From Empedobacter tilapiae (lineage in GTDB: Bacteria; Bacteroidota; Bacteroidia; Flavobacteriales; Weeksellaceae), in contig NZ_SRPE01000004.1 in NCBI RefSeq assembly GCF_004785645.1, positions 186,001 to 250,000 on the forward strand: a DNA stretch of 64,000 nucleotides, written 5' to 3'. The notes under the pieces are model-generated. The model was not told the DNA's origin. It did no database searches and saw nothing but the letters and a program-made list of their open reading frames with translations. This document shows positions 1 through 7,779 of the stretch, in pieces. The translations under genes and the position numbers were made by a program. How positions within the stretch are numbered: position 1 is the stretch's first letter; each line of letters begins with the position of its first letter.

Positions 1-1080
1 ACAGGAATGCCAAAAGTTGTAGTACATACACATTATACTTATCCACTTGGAGGTTTTACAACTTCTTCTTGGGTTGGGATGAAAAAAGGTGATTTGCATT
101 ATAATATTTCGCAGCCAGGTTGGGCAAAATTCTTTTGGAGTAGTTTCTTTGCCCCTTGGAATATGGGTGCAACAATTTTAGGTTATCATGCAGATAAATT
201 TGTTCCAAAAGAACAATTACAAACGATTCAAGATTTAAGAGTAACAACTTTCTGTGCCCCACCAACAGCGCTACGTGTTCTGATTTTGGAAGATTTGAAA
301 AGTTATGACTTCAAACTTCGTCAATGTGTTTCAGCAGGAGAGCCTCTTAATCCTGAAATTATTGATGTATGGAAAGAAGGAACTGGAATAGTAATTCGAG
401 ATGGTTATGGTCAATCAGAATCAACTGCAATGATTGCAAATTTACCAAATGAAAAAATAAAATATGGTTCGATGGGAAAACCTGCTTTTTTATATGACAT
501 TGTTATTGCTGATGAAAATGGAAATGTTGTACAAGATTGCGAAGAAGGGAATATTTGTGTTGTTTATAATAATAACACAATTAGTGGAATTTTTAAAACC
601 TATTTGATTCAAAAAGACAAAATGTCGAAGGTTTTTAAACATGGTTTATACTATACTGGTGATAAGGCTTATAAAGATGAGGAAGGTTATGTATGGTTCG
701 TAGGGAGAGACGACGATGTTATAAAAGCTTCGGATTTTAGAGTTGGTCCTTTTGAAGTAGAAAGTGCATTATTGGAACATGATGCAATAATGGAAGCTGC
801 AGTTGTTGCAAGTCCTCATGAATTAAGAAGTAATGCTGTAAAAGCTTTTATTATTTTAGCTCCTGGATATGAAGCATCTGAAGAGTTAGCAAAGGACATT
901 TTTAAATATACAGAAGAGCATTTAGCACGTTATAAGATACCTAGAATTATTCAATTTGTTGAGGCTTTACCAAAAACAATTTCAGGTAAAATTCGTCGAG
1001 TAGAATTACGTAGCCAAGAAGCTAAAGATAAACAAGCTAAAGCTAAAATTCTAAATGAATTCTTTCATGAAAAATATTAA
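1..1080 (+). CDS. Acyl-CoA synthetase (AMP-binding family, ACSM/acetyl-CoA-synthetase-like), 3' part
   Basis: This gene enters from the left edge and its start lies outside the window. The first in-frame residues, TGMPK, are the tail of the family's AMP-binding loop (TSGTTGxPK), so the N-terminal third is missing. Also visible are the DGYGQSES motif (about 400-423), YTGDKA (about 652-669), VGRDDDVIK (700-726) and the C-terminal KTISGKIRR loop, whose acyl-adenylation lysine codon is at 988-990. The enzyme activates a carboxylic acid with ATP and joins it to CoA. The motif spacing and C-terminal domain resemble medium-chain acyl-CoA synthetases and acetyl-CoA synthetase more than long-chain FadD. 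The substrate cannot be read from sequence. A strong terminator follows directly. Confidence 0.88.
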   Translation, partial: TGMPKVVVHTHYTYPLGGFTTSSWVGMKKGDLHYNISQPGWAKFFWSSFFAPWNMGATILGYHADKFVPKEQLQTIQDLRVTTFCAPPTALRVLILEDLKSYDFKLRQCVSAGEPLNPEIIDVWKEGTGIVIRDGYGQSESTAMIANLPNEKIKYGSMGKPAFLYDIVIADENGNVVQDCEEGNICVVYNNNTISGIFKTYLIQKDKMSKVFKHGLYYTGDKAYKDEEGYVWFVGRDDDVIKASDFRVGPFEVESALLEHDAIMEAAVVASPHELRSNAVKAFIILAPGYEASEELAKDIFKYTEEHLARYKIPRIIQFVEALPKTISGKIRRVELRSQEAKDKQAKAKILNEFFHEKY

Positions 1081-1092
1081 TGATTTTATAAA

Positions 1093-1125
1093 AAAAAACT
1101 CAGTTATTTAACTGAGTTTTTTTTT
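1093..1125 (+). terminator. Rho-independent terminator of the acyl-CoA synthetase
   Basis: An 8-bp stem CTCAGTTA / TAACTGAG (1099-1106 and 1109-1116) is flanked by an A-run and followed by nine T. It sits just after the stop codon of the synthetase and overlaps the end of the decayed gene on the other strand. Confidence 0.85.
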
Positions 1126-1380
1126 GTGTTTACGCTTCTTATTTCGCCAAATAATGAAACCTGTAATTGGTAAACTTGCTACTATTATTGAAGACATAAA
1201 AGCTAATATTATTTCCAAATAAGCCCAATATTTGTCCTGTATGAATATCATACATTGAATTTGTAAACTTTTTTCCATTCGATAAATTATGATTCATCAA
1301 TTGAGAAACGTGAAACTGTTCTGAATCGGATTGGTATTCATCAACTGCATAATAACGCAAACTTTTTCCGAATATGGATT
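1108..1380 (-). pseudogene. Decayed PepSY/TM-type protein remnant (C-terminal fragment, frameshifted)
   Basis: On the minus strand, 1380-1200 encodes a piece containing MYDIHTGQILGLFG, which matches the signature before the last membrane helix of PepSY-associated TM proteins (YDIHxGxxLGLPGK). The frame then slips by one base near 1195-1203. The other frame continues with MSSIIVASLPITGFIIW and a KKRKHKKK tail to a stop at 1108-1110, which is the expected last helix and basic end of that family. Upstream, an in-frame TAA closes the frame exactly where the 1384-1436 inverted repeat begins, so the 5' part is lost. I read it as a dead gene cut by a rearrangement and then frameshifted. A sequencing error could explain the frameshift but not the missing 5' end. 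Confidence 0.7.
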
Positions 1381-1383
1381 AAC

Positions 1384-1436
1384 ATAACTAGTCGCTCCTT
1401 AATTTGATGTCATCTAATTAAGGAGCGACTAGTTAT
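1384..1436. repeat. 21-bp perfect inverted repeat at the broken end of the PepSY remnant
   Basis: ATAACTAGTCGCTCCTTAATT (1384-1404) is followed by an 11-bp spacer and its exact reverse complement (1416-1436). It has no T-tract on either side, so it is not an ordinary terminator. It abuts the point where the PepSY remnant loses its reading frame. It may be a scar or end of a small mobile element. No transposase is present. Confidence 0.6.
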
Positions 1437-1453
1437 ACATTCTAAACAAATAC

Positions 1454-1481
1454 AAAGCGAATCAAACGATTCGCTTTTTTT
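1454..1481 (+). terminator. Terminator-like hairpin
   Basis: AAAGCGAATC (1454-1463) and GATTCGCTTT (1468-1477) form a 10-bp stem with a 4-base loop, followed by a T-run. No plus-strand gene ends just before it, so it may be left over from a lost gene, or may act with the inverted repeat upstream. Confidence 0.6.
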
Positions 1482-1525
1482 GTTATATTCTTGTAATGAT
1501 GATAAAAAAGATGATGATAAATTTT

Positions 1526-2362
1526 TTATAACTCCTTTAATTTGTCTTTAATTTCTGTGTCATAGATTTCTAAAAACCGTTCATCGTAAATGTCTTGATC
1601 TTTATAATTTTTTTTGATTAAATCTAAAGCTTTTTGATAATTGAATTTTGCAGAATCTTTTTGATTGGTAAGTCGATACGTTACAGCTTTGTAATAATAA
1701 GCTTCTGCAATATTTTTATCTAAAAAAATAGTCTTATTATAAAAATCTAAAGCTTTTTGATAATTTTTTCGATCAGCTTCAATTTTTCCGCGATAAGTGT
1801 ACATTCTTGGATAAATATTATCAGGATTTTTTTCGGACGCAATAAATTTATCATAATAAACAATAGCTAAATCATAATTGCCTAAACCTTGATAACAAAT
1901 TCCCATTTGAAAGTAAATATTTTCTCCCCAAGGATATTCCACAACGTTAGACAATTTATCCAATCGATGAAAATCTTTTAAGGCATTTTCGTAATCTTTT
2001 AGTTTTGTATATTTTATCCAACCAGCATAACCTAAGTGATCAAGAGGGTTTAGTAAAGTTGCTTTATTTAAACGATACATTCCTTCTTCAAAATCCCCAT
2101 TTTTATTATAAGCAACTGAAGATTCCCACCAAAATTTTGAATTTTTAGGTTCTGATTTTAATAAACGATCAAACATAAAATCAGAATAAAAAGAACCCTG
2201 AGTGTCACCTGCTAATACAAATTTTTTATTGTTAGAAGAAAATAAGAATTGATAAATAGCAAAAACACTTCCGCAAAAAATAGGAATAGAAATCAATAAT
2301 TTCAATGTTCCACAAATAATTCGCCACGTTTTTGACTTAAAAAATGTCTTCAACTTTTCCAT
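1526..2362 (-). CDS. Membrane-anchored tetratricopeptide-repeat protein
   Basis: 278 residues with a short basic N-terminus, one membrane helix (about 15-37) and then TPR units, for example around 84-100 (NGDFEEGMYRLNKATLLNP), 160-175 (LGNYDLAIVYYDKF), 195-212 (NYQKALDFYNKTIFLD) and 219-250. The repeat region should lie in the periplasm and act as a protein-binding scaffold. Its start overlaps the 3' end of the upstream gene (2337-2819) by 26 bases, so the two are surely co-transcribed and probably translationally coupled. No enzymatic domain is visible. I recall similar TPR/TonB-like gene pairs in flavobacteria, but the function is unknown to me. Confidence 0.8.
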   Translation of the reverse strand: MEKLKTFFKSKTWRIICGTLKLLISIPIFCGSVFAIYQFLFSSNNKKFVLAGDTQGSFYSDFMFDRLLKSEPKNSKFWWESSVAYNKNGDFEEGMYRLNKATLLNPLDHLGYAGWIKYTKLKDYENALKDFHRLDKLSNVVEYPWGENIYFQMGICYQGLGNYDLAIVYYDKFIASEKNPDNIYPRMYTYRGKIEADRKNYQKALDFYNKTIFLDKNIAEAYYYKAVTYRLTNQKDSAKFNYQKALDLIKKNYKDQDIYDERFLEIYDTEIKDKLKEL

Positions 2363-2819
2363 TCTTCAGTTTTATTTGAATTTGATAATAGGAATCTTCA
2401 TCTTTTCCATTCCAATCTTTTAATTGCTGAATAATAGCAACAATTTTCTTTTGCAAATCGTCAGAAATCTCGACTTTTTTATAATCTTGATCAATTGCTT
2501 TAATTTTGAAATATCCAATTTCGTTTTTACAATTAATTACAAAACGAACATTTATATTTCCAGAAAAATTAGGAAACTTTAATTGATGAATTGGTTCAGA
2601 AATTACTTTACGAATTCCATAACGTTCAGTTTTATAACCTCCATTAGTACTATAATATTGATAAATTGTAGAAGAACAAGGTTTAAAAGAAGTGTCTTTA
2701 TCGATAATTTCTTTTTTATTAATATTCCCAACTTTAGTTTTGAAAGAAAAGTAAATTATTGAGGCTAGAATTATCATTGCAACAATAGTTAAATAGACAA
2801 AATAATTGATGTATTTCAT
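2337..2819 (-). CDS. Membrane-anchored protein with a TonB-C-like domain
   Basis: 160 residues with a membrane helix at about 5-26, a linker, and a C-terminal globular region from about 70 on. The stretch NVRFVINCKNEIGYFKIKAI followed by LKDWNGKDEDSYYQIQIKLKNGKV resembles the TonB C-terminal-like fold of Bacteroidota 'energy transducer' proteins (V-x-F-x-V-N-x-x-G, then the L-x-x-W segment). It is too short to be a complete classical TonB with a proline-rich span. It overlaps the downstream TPR gene. The fold call is by pattern recognition only. Confidence 0.68.
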   Translation of the reverse strand: MKYINYFVYLTIVAMIILASIIYFSFKTKVGNINKKEIIDKDTSFKPCSSTIYQYYSTNGGYKTERYGIRKVISEPIHQLKFPNFSGNINVRFVINCKNEIGYFKIKAIDQDYKKVEISDDLQKKIVAIIQQLKDWNGKDEDSYYQIQIKLKNGKVEDIF

Positions 2820-2850
2820 TCTGTCGAAGATATATAAACTTTTTGCATAA

Positions 2851-2879
2851 AAAAACTCAATTCATCGAATTGAGTTTTT
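2851..2879 (-). terminator. Terminator of the AmgK/RapZ-C/MurU-like operon
   Basis: A 13-bp perfect stem AAAAACTCAATTC / GAATTGAGTTTTT with a 3-base loop lies between the stop of the nucleotidyltransferase gene and the start of the next minus-strand gene. The T-run on the minus strand favours termination of the operon coming from 5029. Confidence 0.8.
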
Positions 2880-2882
2880 GAA

Positions 2883-3596
2883 TTATTTAAAATAATGTTC
2901 TGCTTCTATTACACTTTCAGGTCGACCAACATCGATTAAAATTCCGCCAGAATGGTCAAAACCAAGAATCGATTCATTTTGCATTAAATCCATATAGACT
3001 TTCATGATCGAAAACTTACCTTTCTCCGTGATTTTATCAAAAAGAGTAGGAGAAATAACATGAATTCCACTAAAAGCCAATTCTTTGCAATTGTCTAAGG
3101 AATCTACAGCTTTTATTTCTTCTTCAGTTTTCAGATTTCGCCAACCTTTTAACTCATTTTTTTCATTGAAAAATAGTTTGCGAGACGAATTTCTATCCGA
3201 AACTGCCAATGTTACCAATGCTTTATTTTCTCGATGTGCTTTGATAAAATCAGCAAGATTTAGATCTGTTAAAATATCTACATTCATCACCAAAAAATCT
3301 TTCTCGAAATTAGCTTTTGCTTTCACCAAACCACCACCAGTTTCAAGAACTTGATCCGTTTCATCAGAAATAGTAATTTCAATTCCGAAATAATTATTTT
3401 CTTCTAAAAACTCAATGATTTGATCTGCATAATGATGAACATTAATTACAATTTCATTAATTCCGAAAGATTTCAAATATTCTATATTTCGTTGCAAAAG
3501 AGGTTTTCCATTTACAACAGCTAAAGCTTTGGGATGATTATCAGTAAATGGTTTTAAACGAGTTCCAAGACCCGCTGCAAAAATCATTGCTTTCAT
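2883..3596 (-). CDS. Sugar-1-phosphate nucleotidyltransferase (MurU/RmlA-like)
   Basis: 237 residues, the size of a one-domain NTP transferase. The N-terminal signature AAGLGTRLKPFTDNHPKAL (7-25) carries the phosphate-binding loop and catalytic Arg/Lys. ETGGGL (85-90) and NVD (D107) are nucleotide and metal sites. With an AmgK-like kinase upstream, the likely reaction is MurNAc-1-phosphate plus UTP to UDP-MurNAc (MurU), a bypass of de novo UDP-MurNAc synthesis in cell-wall recycling. Another sugar nucleotide (mannose-1-P or glucose-1-P) is possible. Two bases separate it from the RapZ-C gene, so it is the last gene of a three-gene operon. Confidence 0.82.
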   Translation of the reverse strand: MKAMIFAAGLGTRLKPFTDNHPKALAVVNGKPLLQRNIEYLKSFGINEIVINVHHYADQIIEFLEENNYFGIEITISDETDQVLETGGGLVKAKANFEKDFLVMNVDILTDLNLADFIKAHRENKALVTLAVSDRNSSRKLFFNEKNELKGWRNLKTEEEIKAVDSLDNCKELAFSGIHVISPTLFDKITEKGKFSIMKVYMDLMQNESILGFDHSGGILIDVGRPESVIEAEHYFK

Positions 3597-3597
3597 A

Positions 3598-4020
3598 TTA
3601 ATAAGTCTCGTTTATCCAATTTTTTTCTTCTTGAATAACATGATGTAATGTAACTTGCGTTTCAGGAAATTTCTCTTGAATATGTTTTGCAGTCGCGTCA
3701 GCAGAATAAACCGAACGATGTTGCCCGCCTGTACAACCAAAATTGATTTCTAAATTCTCGAAATCACGTTGTAAATAATCTTCAATAGAAATATCAATAA
3801 TTTGAAAAACGCCTTCCAAGAAAATTACAATTTTAGTTTCTGTTTCCAAGTATTTTTTCACGTCTTCGTCGCGTCCTGTTTGCGTTTTATATTCCTTGAT
3901 ACGCCCTGGATTTAAGATTCCACGACAATCAAAAACAAAACCGCCACCATTTCCTGTTGGATCGTTTGGAATTCCTTTTTTGTACGAAAAACTACGAACG
4001 TTGATATTTAATTTAGCCAT
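3598..4020 (-). CDS. Stand-alone RapZ C-terminal-domain protein
   Basis: 140 residues corresponding to the C-terminal half of RapZ (YvcJ): FDCRGILNPGR (30-40) and GCTGGQHRSVYSAD (95-108) match the RapZ signature GCTGGKHRSVY. The N-terminal P-loop ATPase half of full RapZ is absent and is not encoded beside it. In E. coli this domain senses glucosamine-6-phosphate and presents the sRNA GlmZ to RNase E. Here, between an amino-sugar kinase and a nucleotidyltransferase, a role as an amino-sugar-phosphate sensor or partner is the sensible inference. It overlaps the upstream kinase gene by 8 bases. Confidence 0.85.
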   Translation of the reverse strand: MAKLNINVRSFSYKKGIPNDPTGNGGGFVFDCRGILNPGRIKEYKTQTGRDEDVKKYLETETKIVIFLEGVFQIIDISIEDYLQRDFENLEINFGCTGGQHRSVYSADATAKHIQEKFPETQVTLHHVIQEEKNWINETY

Positions 4021-5029
4021 TTATTTTATGATTTATACGTTCTAACGTTTCTGGAAGAACAAGGATTTTTATAATATGTTTTAATTCTGAATAATTTTGT
4101 AAAATAGGATAATCGATTATAGATTCTAAATTTTTAAGACCAAACGAAATACTTTCTAAAAAGTGTTTTTTACGTTCGATAATTCCTCTCAACCCATAGG
4201 TTCCTAAAACCTGTAAAAGTCGAGCAACAACGCAGTATTCATAGGATTGACGAAAATCTATCGGGACCAAAGTTGGAATTTGTTTGGTTAATTCTTGGTA
4301 ATAAAATTCATACAATTCTTTCTTAAATTCAAATGATAAATTGGCTTTCGCTTGCCAAATTAATGAAACCAAATCATAGACAACAGGCCCATACAAACCG
4401 CCTTGATAATCGATAAAATATGGTTCGTTTTGATGAATCATAATGTTGCGCGTTTGGAAATCTCTGAACACAAAGCCTTGTGGTGAAAGTTTATCAAATT
4501 GAGATGCAAAACGATCAAAATCTTTGATTAATTTTCCTGCATTGTAATCAATTCCTAAGACATCTAAAAAGTAAAAATTAAACTGAAATAAATCTCTTAA
4601 AATTAATGTTTTATCTAATTTTGGATACGAAAAAGTATGATTAAAATCGATTTTAGTTGCTCCTTGAATTTGAGCAATTGCTAATTTTTCTAAGGTTTTA
4701 AAATAATATGGTTTTGCTTTTTCAAAATCATTCAATACAATATTCATCAAAGTTTCGTCACCTAAATCTGTTTGAACATAGGTGGCGAAATCTTCTGAAA
4801 ATGAAATAATTACTGGGATATTATTGATAACTTTTTTTAAATCTAATGAAAACTGAATAAACACTTTATTTTCTTCGATATTAGAGCTTTCTGCTAAAAT
4901 ATACGATTGATTTTGATCAAAAAATCTCGAATAAACCCGAGCCGAACCTCCTCCCGAAAGTTGAGTTAAACTTTCAATTGCTTTTTGAGTAAAGTTTTCT
5001 TGCAAAAATTGAGCTGTAGTATCGTTCAT
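4013..5029 (-). CDS. Aminoglycoside-phosphotransferase-fold sugar kinase (AmgK-like)
   Basis: 338 residues with the APH/choline-kinase fold. A glycine-rich loop GGGSARVYSRF lies at 26-36, the catalytic loop RDFQTRNIM at 189-197 (catalytic Asp190, Asn195), and the metal-binding IDYQGGLYGPVVYDL at 206-220 (Asp207). Extended motifs of this kind are seen in AmgK, the anomeric kinase for MurNAc/GlcNAc. AmgK followed by MurU salvages MurNAc into UDP-MurNAc. The RapZ-C and MurU-like genes directly downstream support this over antibiotic resistance. The promoter was not clearly identified. Confidence 0.8.
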   Translation of the reverse strand: MNDTTAQFLQENFTQKAIESLTQLSGGGSARVYSRFFDQNQSYILAESSNIEENKVFIQFSLDLKKVINNIPVIISFSEDFATYVQTDLGDETLMNIVLNDFEKAKPYYFKTLEKLAIAQIQGATKIDFNHTFSYPKLDKTLILRDLFQFNFYFLDVLGIDYNAGKLIKDFDRFASQFDKLSPQGFVFRDFQTRNIMIHQNEPYFIDYQGGLYGPVVYDLVSLIWQAKANLSFEFKKELYEFYYQELTKQIPTLVPIDFRQSYEYCVVARLLQVLGTYGLRGIIERKKHFLESISFGLKNLESIIDYPILQNYSELKHIIKILVLPETLERINHKING

Positions 5030-5134
5030 CAGAATATTTTGCGAAAGTTACGCATATCAAAAATGATTTAAAAATATTTGTTAGCTGTAACTTTTTTCAA
5101 AATGTTGCATCTATTTAGTAAAAAGAGAACTAAT

Positions 5135-5596
5135 ATGAAGAAAATAGCACTTATTATCGTAATGATTTCGTTACAATCGTGTATAACAGTGAAAGTTAAT
5201 GCGGATGTTGATTCGAATAGTTTTTATAAAAAAGTTGATAATCCGAATATCAAATCACAAGGAACTTTTTTTGATAAAGGAGTTGGAGATTCCAAATGGT
5301 CGAATTCTAATGGAGATAATTGGACGAAAGCTAAGTTTGATGATGCTTCTGGAACGAGTTATATCAAGTTAAATATTTCGAAAAATTTAACAGCTAACTT
5401 TCATTCAAATATCAAAATAGATGGTGAAATGAATTTTGAAATTGTAGATCAAAATAATGAAGTAGTGTTTAACCGTCAACTTATAAATTCGAAAGAAGAA
5501 AACTTTACACTTGATTTGACAAAAGGTAATTATCAAATTCGTTGGAATTCTACGAATGCAACTGGAAGTTATTTTTTAGAATGGAAAGAAAAATAA
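5135..5596 (+). CDS. Predicted lipoprotein, unknown function
   Basis: I start it at the ATG at 5135, not at the in-frame ATG at 5078, because only then does the protein open with a lipoprotein signal peptide: MKKIALIIVMISLQSC, lipobox cysteine at residue 16. The mature part (about 138 residues) has beta-type segments with many Asn and Lys and no motif I recognise. It should be anchored in a membrane facing the periplasm or the cell surface. It is monocistronic between the AmgK-like operon, which runs the other way, and the nitroreductase gene. Confidence 0.7.
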   Translation: MKKIALIIVMISLQSCITVKVNADVDSNSFYKKVDNPNIKSQGTFFDKGVGDSKWSNSNGDNWTKAKFDDASGTSYIKLNISKNLTANFHSNIKIDGEMNFEIVDQNNEVVFNRQLINSKEENFTLDLTKGNYQIRWNSTNATGSYFLEWKEK

Positions 5597-5677
5597 AAAC
5601 TGATAAATCTTAGCATGTTTTTAACTTTTTTAATTATGTTTTTGATGTAATTTTAAAAATATTTTAAATACATAATT

Positions 5678-6313
5678 ATGGCGTTAATAGATGATTTGAA
5701 ATGGCGTTATGCCACAAAAAAATATGATCCGTCTTTGATTGTTGAAGAAGAAGACGTTAAAAAAATTGTAGAAGCAGCACGTTTAGCTCCAACTTCATCA
5801 GGTTTACAACAATTCAGAATTTTAGTGATAAAGAACAAAGAATTGCAACAGAAAATTGTTCCGATTGCTTATGATCAGGAAGCTGTAGCAGATTGCTCAC
5901 ACTTATTAGTTTTTGTTGCATGGGATCGTTATACAGAAGATCGAATTGATGCAATTTACGATTATACAACTGATGAAAGGGATTTACCAAGAGGTCGCTT
6001 TGGAGCTTATACTGATAAGTTGAAAGGAATTTATTTACCTCAAACTTCGGAAGAAAATTTTGTTCATACAGCACGTCAAGCATACATTGGTTTAGGTTTT
6101 GCTCTTGCTCAAGCAGCAGAATTAAAAATTGATAGTACACCAATGGAAGGTTTTGATAATGTTGAATTAGACGATCTACTTGATTTGAAAGAGAAAGGTA
6201 TGAAGAGTGTTTTACTACTTCCTTTAGGTTACAGAGATAGTGAAGATTGGTTAGCTCCTATGAAAAAAGTTAGAAATCCAATGAAGGATTTTGTAACAAA
6301 ATTATATGAATAA
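5678..6313 (+). CDS. NAD(P)H-dependent nitroreductase family oxidoreductase (NfsB-like)
   Basis: 211 residues, typical of NfsB/Frm2-type FMN flavoproteins. The N-terminal RYATKKYDP and the AARLAPTSSGLQQFRILV segment (about 34-51) bind FMN phosphate. ARQAYIGLGFALAQAAELKID (about 132-152) and the closing LLPLGYRDSEDWL are family landmarks. It likely reduces nitroaromatics or quinones with NAD(P)H. The physiological substrate is not evident. A strong terminator follows, and the gene stands alone. Confidence 0.88.
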   Translation: MALIDDLKWRYATKKYDPSLIVEEEDVKKIVEAARLAPTSSGLQQFRILVIKNKELQQKIVPIAYDQEAVADCSHLLVFVAWDRYTEDRIDAIYDYTTDERDLPRGRFGAYTDKLKGIYLPQTSEENFVHTARQAYIGLGFALAQAAELKIDSTPMEGFDNVELDDLLDLKEKGMKSVLLLPLGYRDSEDWLAPMKKVRNPMKDFVTKLYE

Positions 6314-6314
6314 T

Positions 6315-6346
6315 AAAAAGGATTGAGTTTTCTCAATCCTTTTTAA
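6315..6346. terminator. Bidirectional terminator
   Basis: A 13-bp perfect stem AAAAAGGATTGAG (6315-6327) / CTCAATCCTTTTT (6332-6344) with a TTTT loop lies between the convergent nitroreductase and acyl-CoA dehydrogenase genes. It has T-runs on both strands. Confidence 0.85.
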
Positions 6347-6356
6347 GTTTTCTCAA

Positions 6357-7715
6357 TTACACGAAAGCACTAAATCCTGTGATAGATCGACCAACAATAA
6401 GAGAATTGATTTCTTTTGTTCCTTCGTAACTATAAATAGCTTCGGAGTCGGCAACAAAACGAGCGACGTCATGCTCTAATAATATTCCATTTCCACCCAT
6501 TACTTCTCGTGCTCGTGAGACAACATCTCGTGTTCTCATTGTACAAAAAACTTTAGCTAAAGATGCGTGTTCGTCCAATAAAATCCCTTCATCTTGCATT
6601 TCAGATAAGCGAAATACTAAGGTTTGCATAGCTGTTAAGTTAGATAACATTTCGACTAAATGCCCTTGTATCATTTGAAAAGAAGCAATTGGTTTCCCAA
6701 ATTGTTCTCGATTTCGTGTATAATCTAAAGCACTTTCGTAAGCGCCACGAGCGCATCCTGTTGCCATCCATGCAACTCCAGCACGTGTCATTCGCAATAC
6801 TTTTGCTGTGTCTTTAAATGAATTAGCATTTTGTAAACGATTTTCTTCTGTAATTAAACAATCTTTTAATGTAATTAAACCATTTTGAACAATTCTTAAA
6901 GCCATTTTTCCTTTGATTTTTTCGACAGAAAAATCAGGATTATCTTTTTCGACAATGAAACCTTTTACTTCTCCATCATCTATATCTCTTGCCCAAATAA
7001 TCACTAAATCTGCGAAAGTTGCATTACCAATCCATTTTTTTTGACCATTTAAAATCCAACCTTTTTCTGTTTTTTTACAAGTTGTTGTTAAGCCCCCTGC
7101 AGCTCCCGATCCAACTTCTGGTTCTGTTAATCCAAAAGCTCCAATTTTTTCAAAATTTTGCATTTGAGGTAACCATTTTGTTTTTTGTTCTTCAGAACCA
7201 CAAATATATATTGACCCCATTGATAAACCAGATTGAACACCAAAAAAAGTTGCGATAGAGGCATCAATACGAGCCATTTCCATTGCCAACACACCTTCCA
7301 TTATAAAAGGTAAATTTGGGCAGCCGTAGCCGTCGTAAGTCACACCACAAATATTAAGTTCTTTAAATTTCGGAATTAATTCAAATGGAAATTGATCACG
7401 AAGCCAATAATCATTTACAATAGGTTTAACATCTTTTTCCATAAAAGCTCTTACTTTTAGTTGTAATTCACGTTGTTCAGGCGTAAGAGTATGGAAAACA
7501 TCATAAAAATCTCCATCAATAGGAGGGAGTTCTTTGTGTTTTTTCTTTGGATTTAACATTTTAATCATTCCTTGAAGTTGTTTATCATCAAGTTTCGAAA
7601 AGTTTTCCATTAAAAGAGGTAAATCTACTTTTTGAGAAATTTTATTTAATTGCTCTAAATCAACAGATTTTAATAGATGAATAATATTTTTTAAATTAGA
7701 AAATGCTCCTGACAT
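6357..7715 (-). CDS. Acyl-CoA dehydrogenase, glutaryl-CoA-dehydrogenase-like
   Basis: 452 residues. From about residue 75 on it is a complete FAD acyl-CoA dehydrogenase: GAFGLTEPEVGSGAAG (flavin/substrate loop), GQKKWIGNA, the arginine-rich RNREQFGKPIASFQMIQ, and at the C-terminus SYEGTKEINSLIVGRSITG, where Glu431 sits in the YEGT motif characteristic of glutaryl-CoA dehydrogenase. That enzyme oxidatively decarboxylates glutaryl-CoA to crotonyl-CoA in lysine/tryptophan breakdown. The first roughly 70 residues (SNLKNIIHLLKSVDLEQLNK...) are an extra helical extension. The exact substrate is inferred. Confidence 0.87.
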   Translation of the reverse strand: MSGAFSNLKNIIHLLKSVDLEQLNKISQKVDLPLLMENFSKLDDKQLQGMIKMLNPKKKHKELPPIDGDFYDVFHTLTPEQRELQLKVRAFMEKDVKPIVNDYWLRDQFPFELIPKFKELNICGVTYDGYGCPNLPFIMEGVLAMEMARIDASIATFFGVQSGLSMGSIYICGSEEQKTKWLPQMQNFEKIGAFGLTEPEVGSGAAGGLTTTCKKTEKGWILNGQKKWIGNATFADLVIIWARDIDDGEVKGFIVEKDNPDFSVEKIKGKMALRIVQNGLITLKDCLITEENRLQNANSFKDTAKVLRMTRAGVAWMATGCARGAYESALDYTRNREQFGKPIASFQMIQGHLVEMLSNLTAMQTLVFRLSEMQDEGILLDEHASLAKVFCTMRTRDVVSRAREVMGGNGILLEHDVARFVADSEAIYSYEGTKEINSLIVGRSITGFSAFV

Positions 7716-7779
7716 ATTTTATGGTTTTAATCAAAATAATCAAAGAGCATTCCTAAAAATATTGTTTTACAAAATAAAA

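Noticed and set aside
2883-5029. Aminoglycoside resistance cassette
   Set aside because: The kinase has the aminoglycoside-phosphotransferase fold, but its neighbours (RapZ-C and nucleotidyltransferase) and the absence of mobile elements point to sugar salvage.
5078-5134. Upstream ATG extending the lipoprotein at 5135
   Set aside because: It adds 19 residues before a clear lipoprotein signal; the signal peptide must be at the N-terminus.
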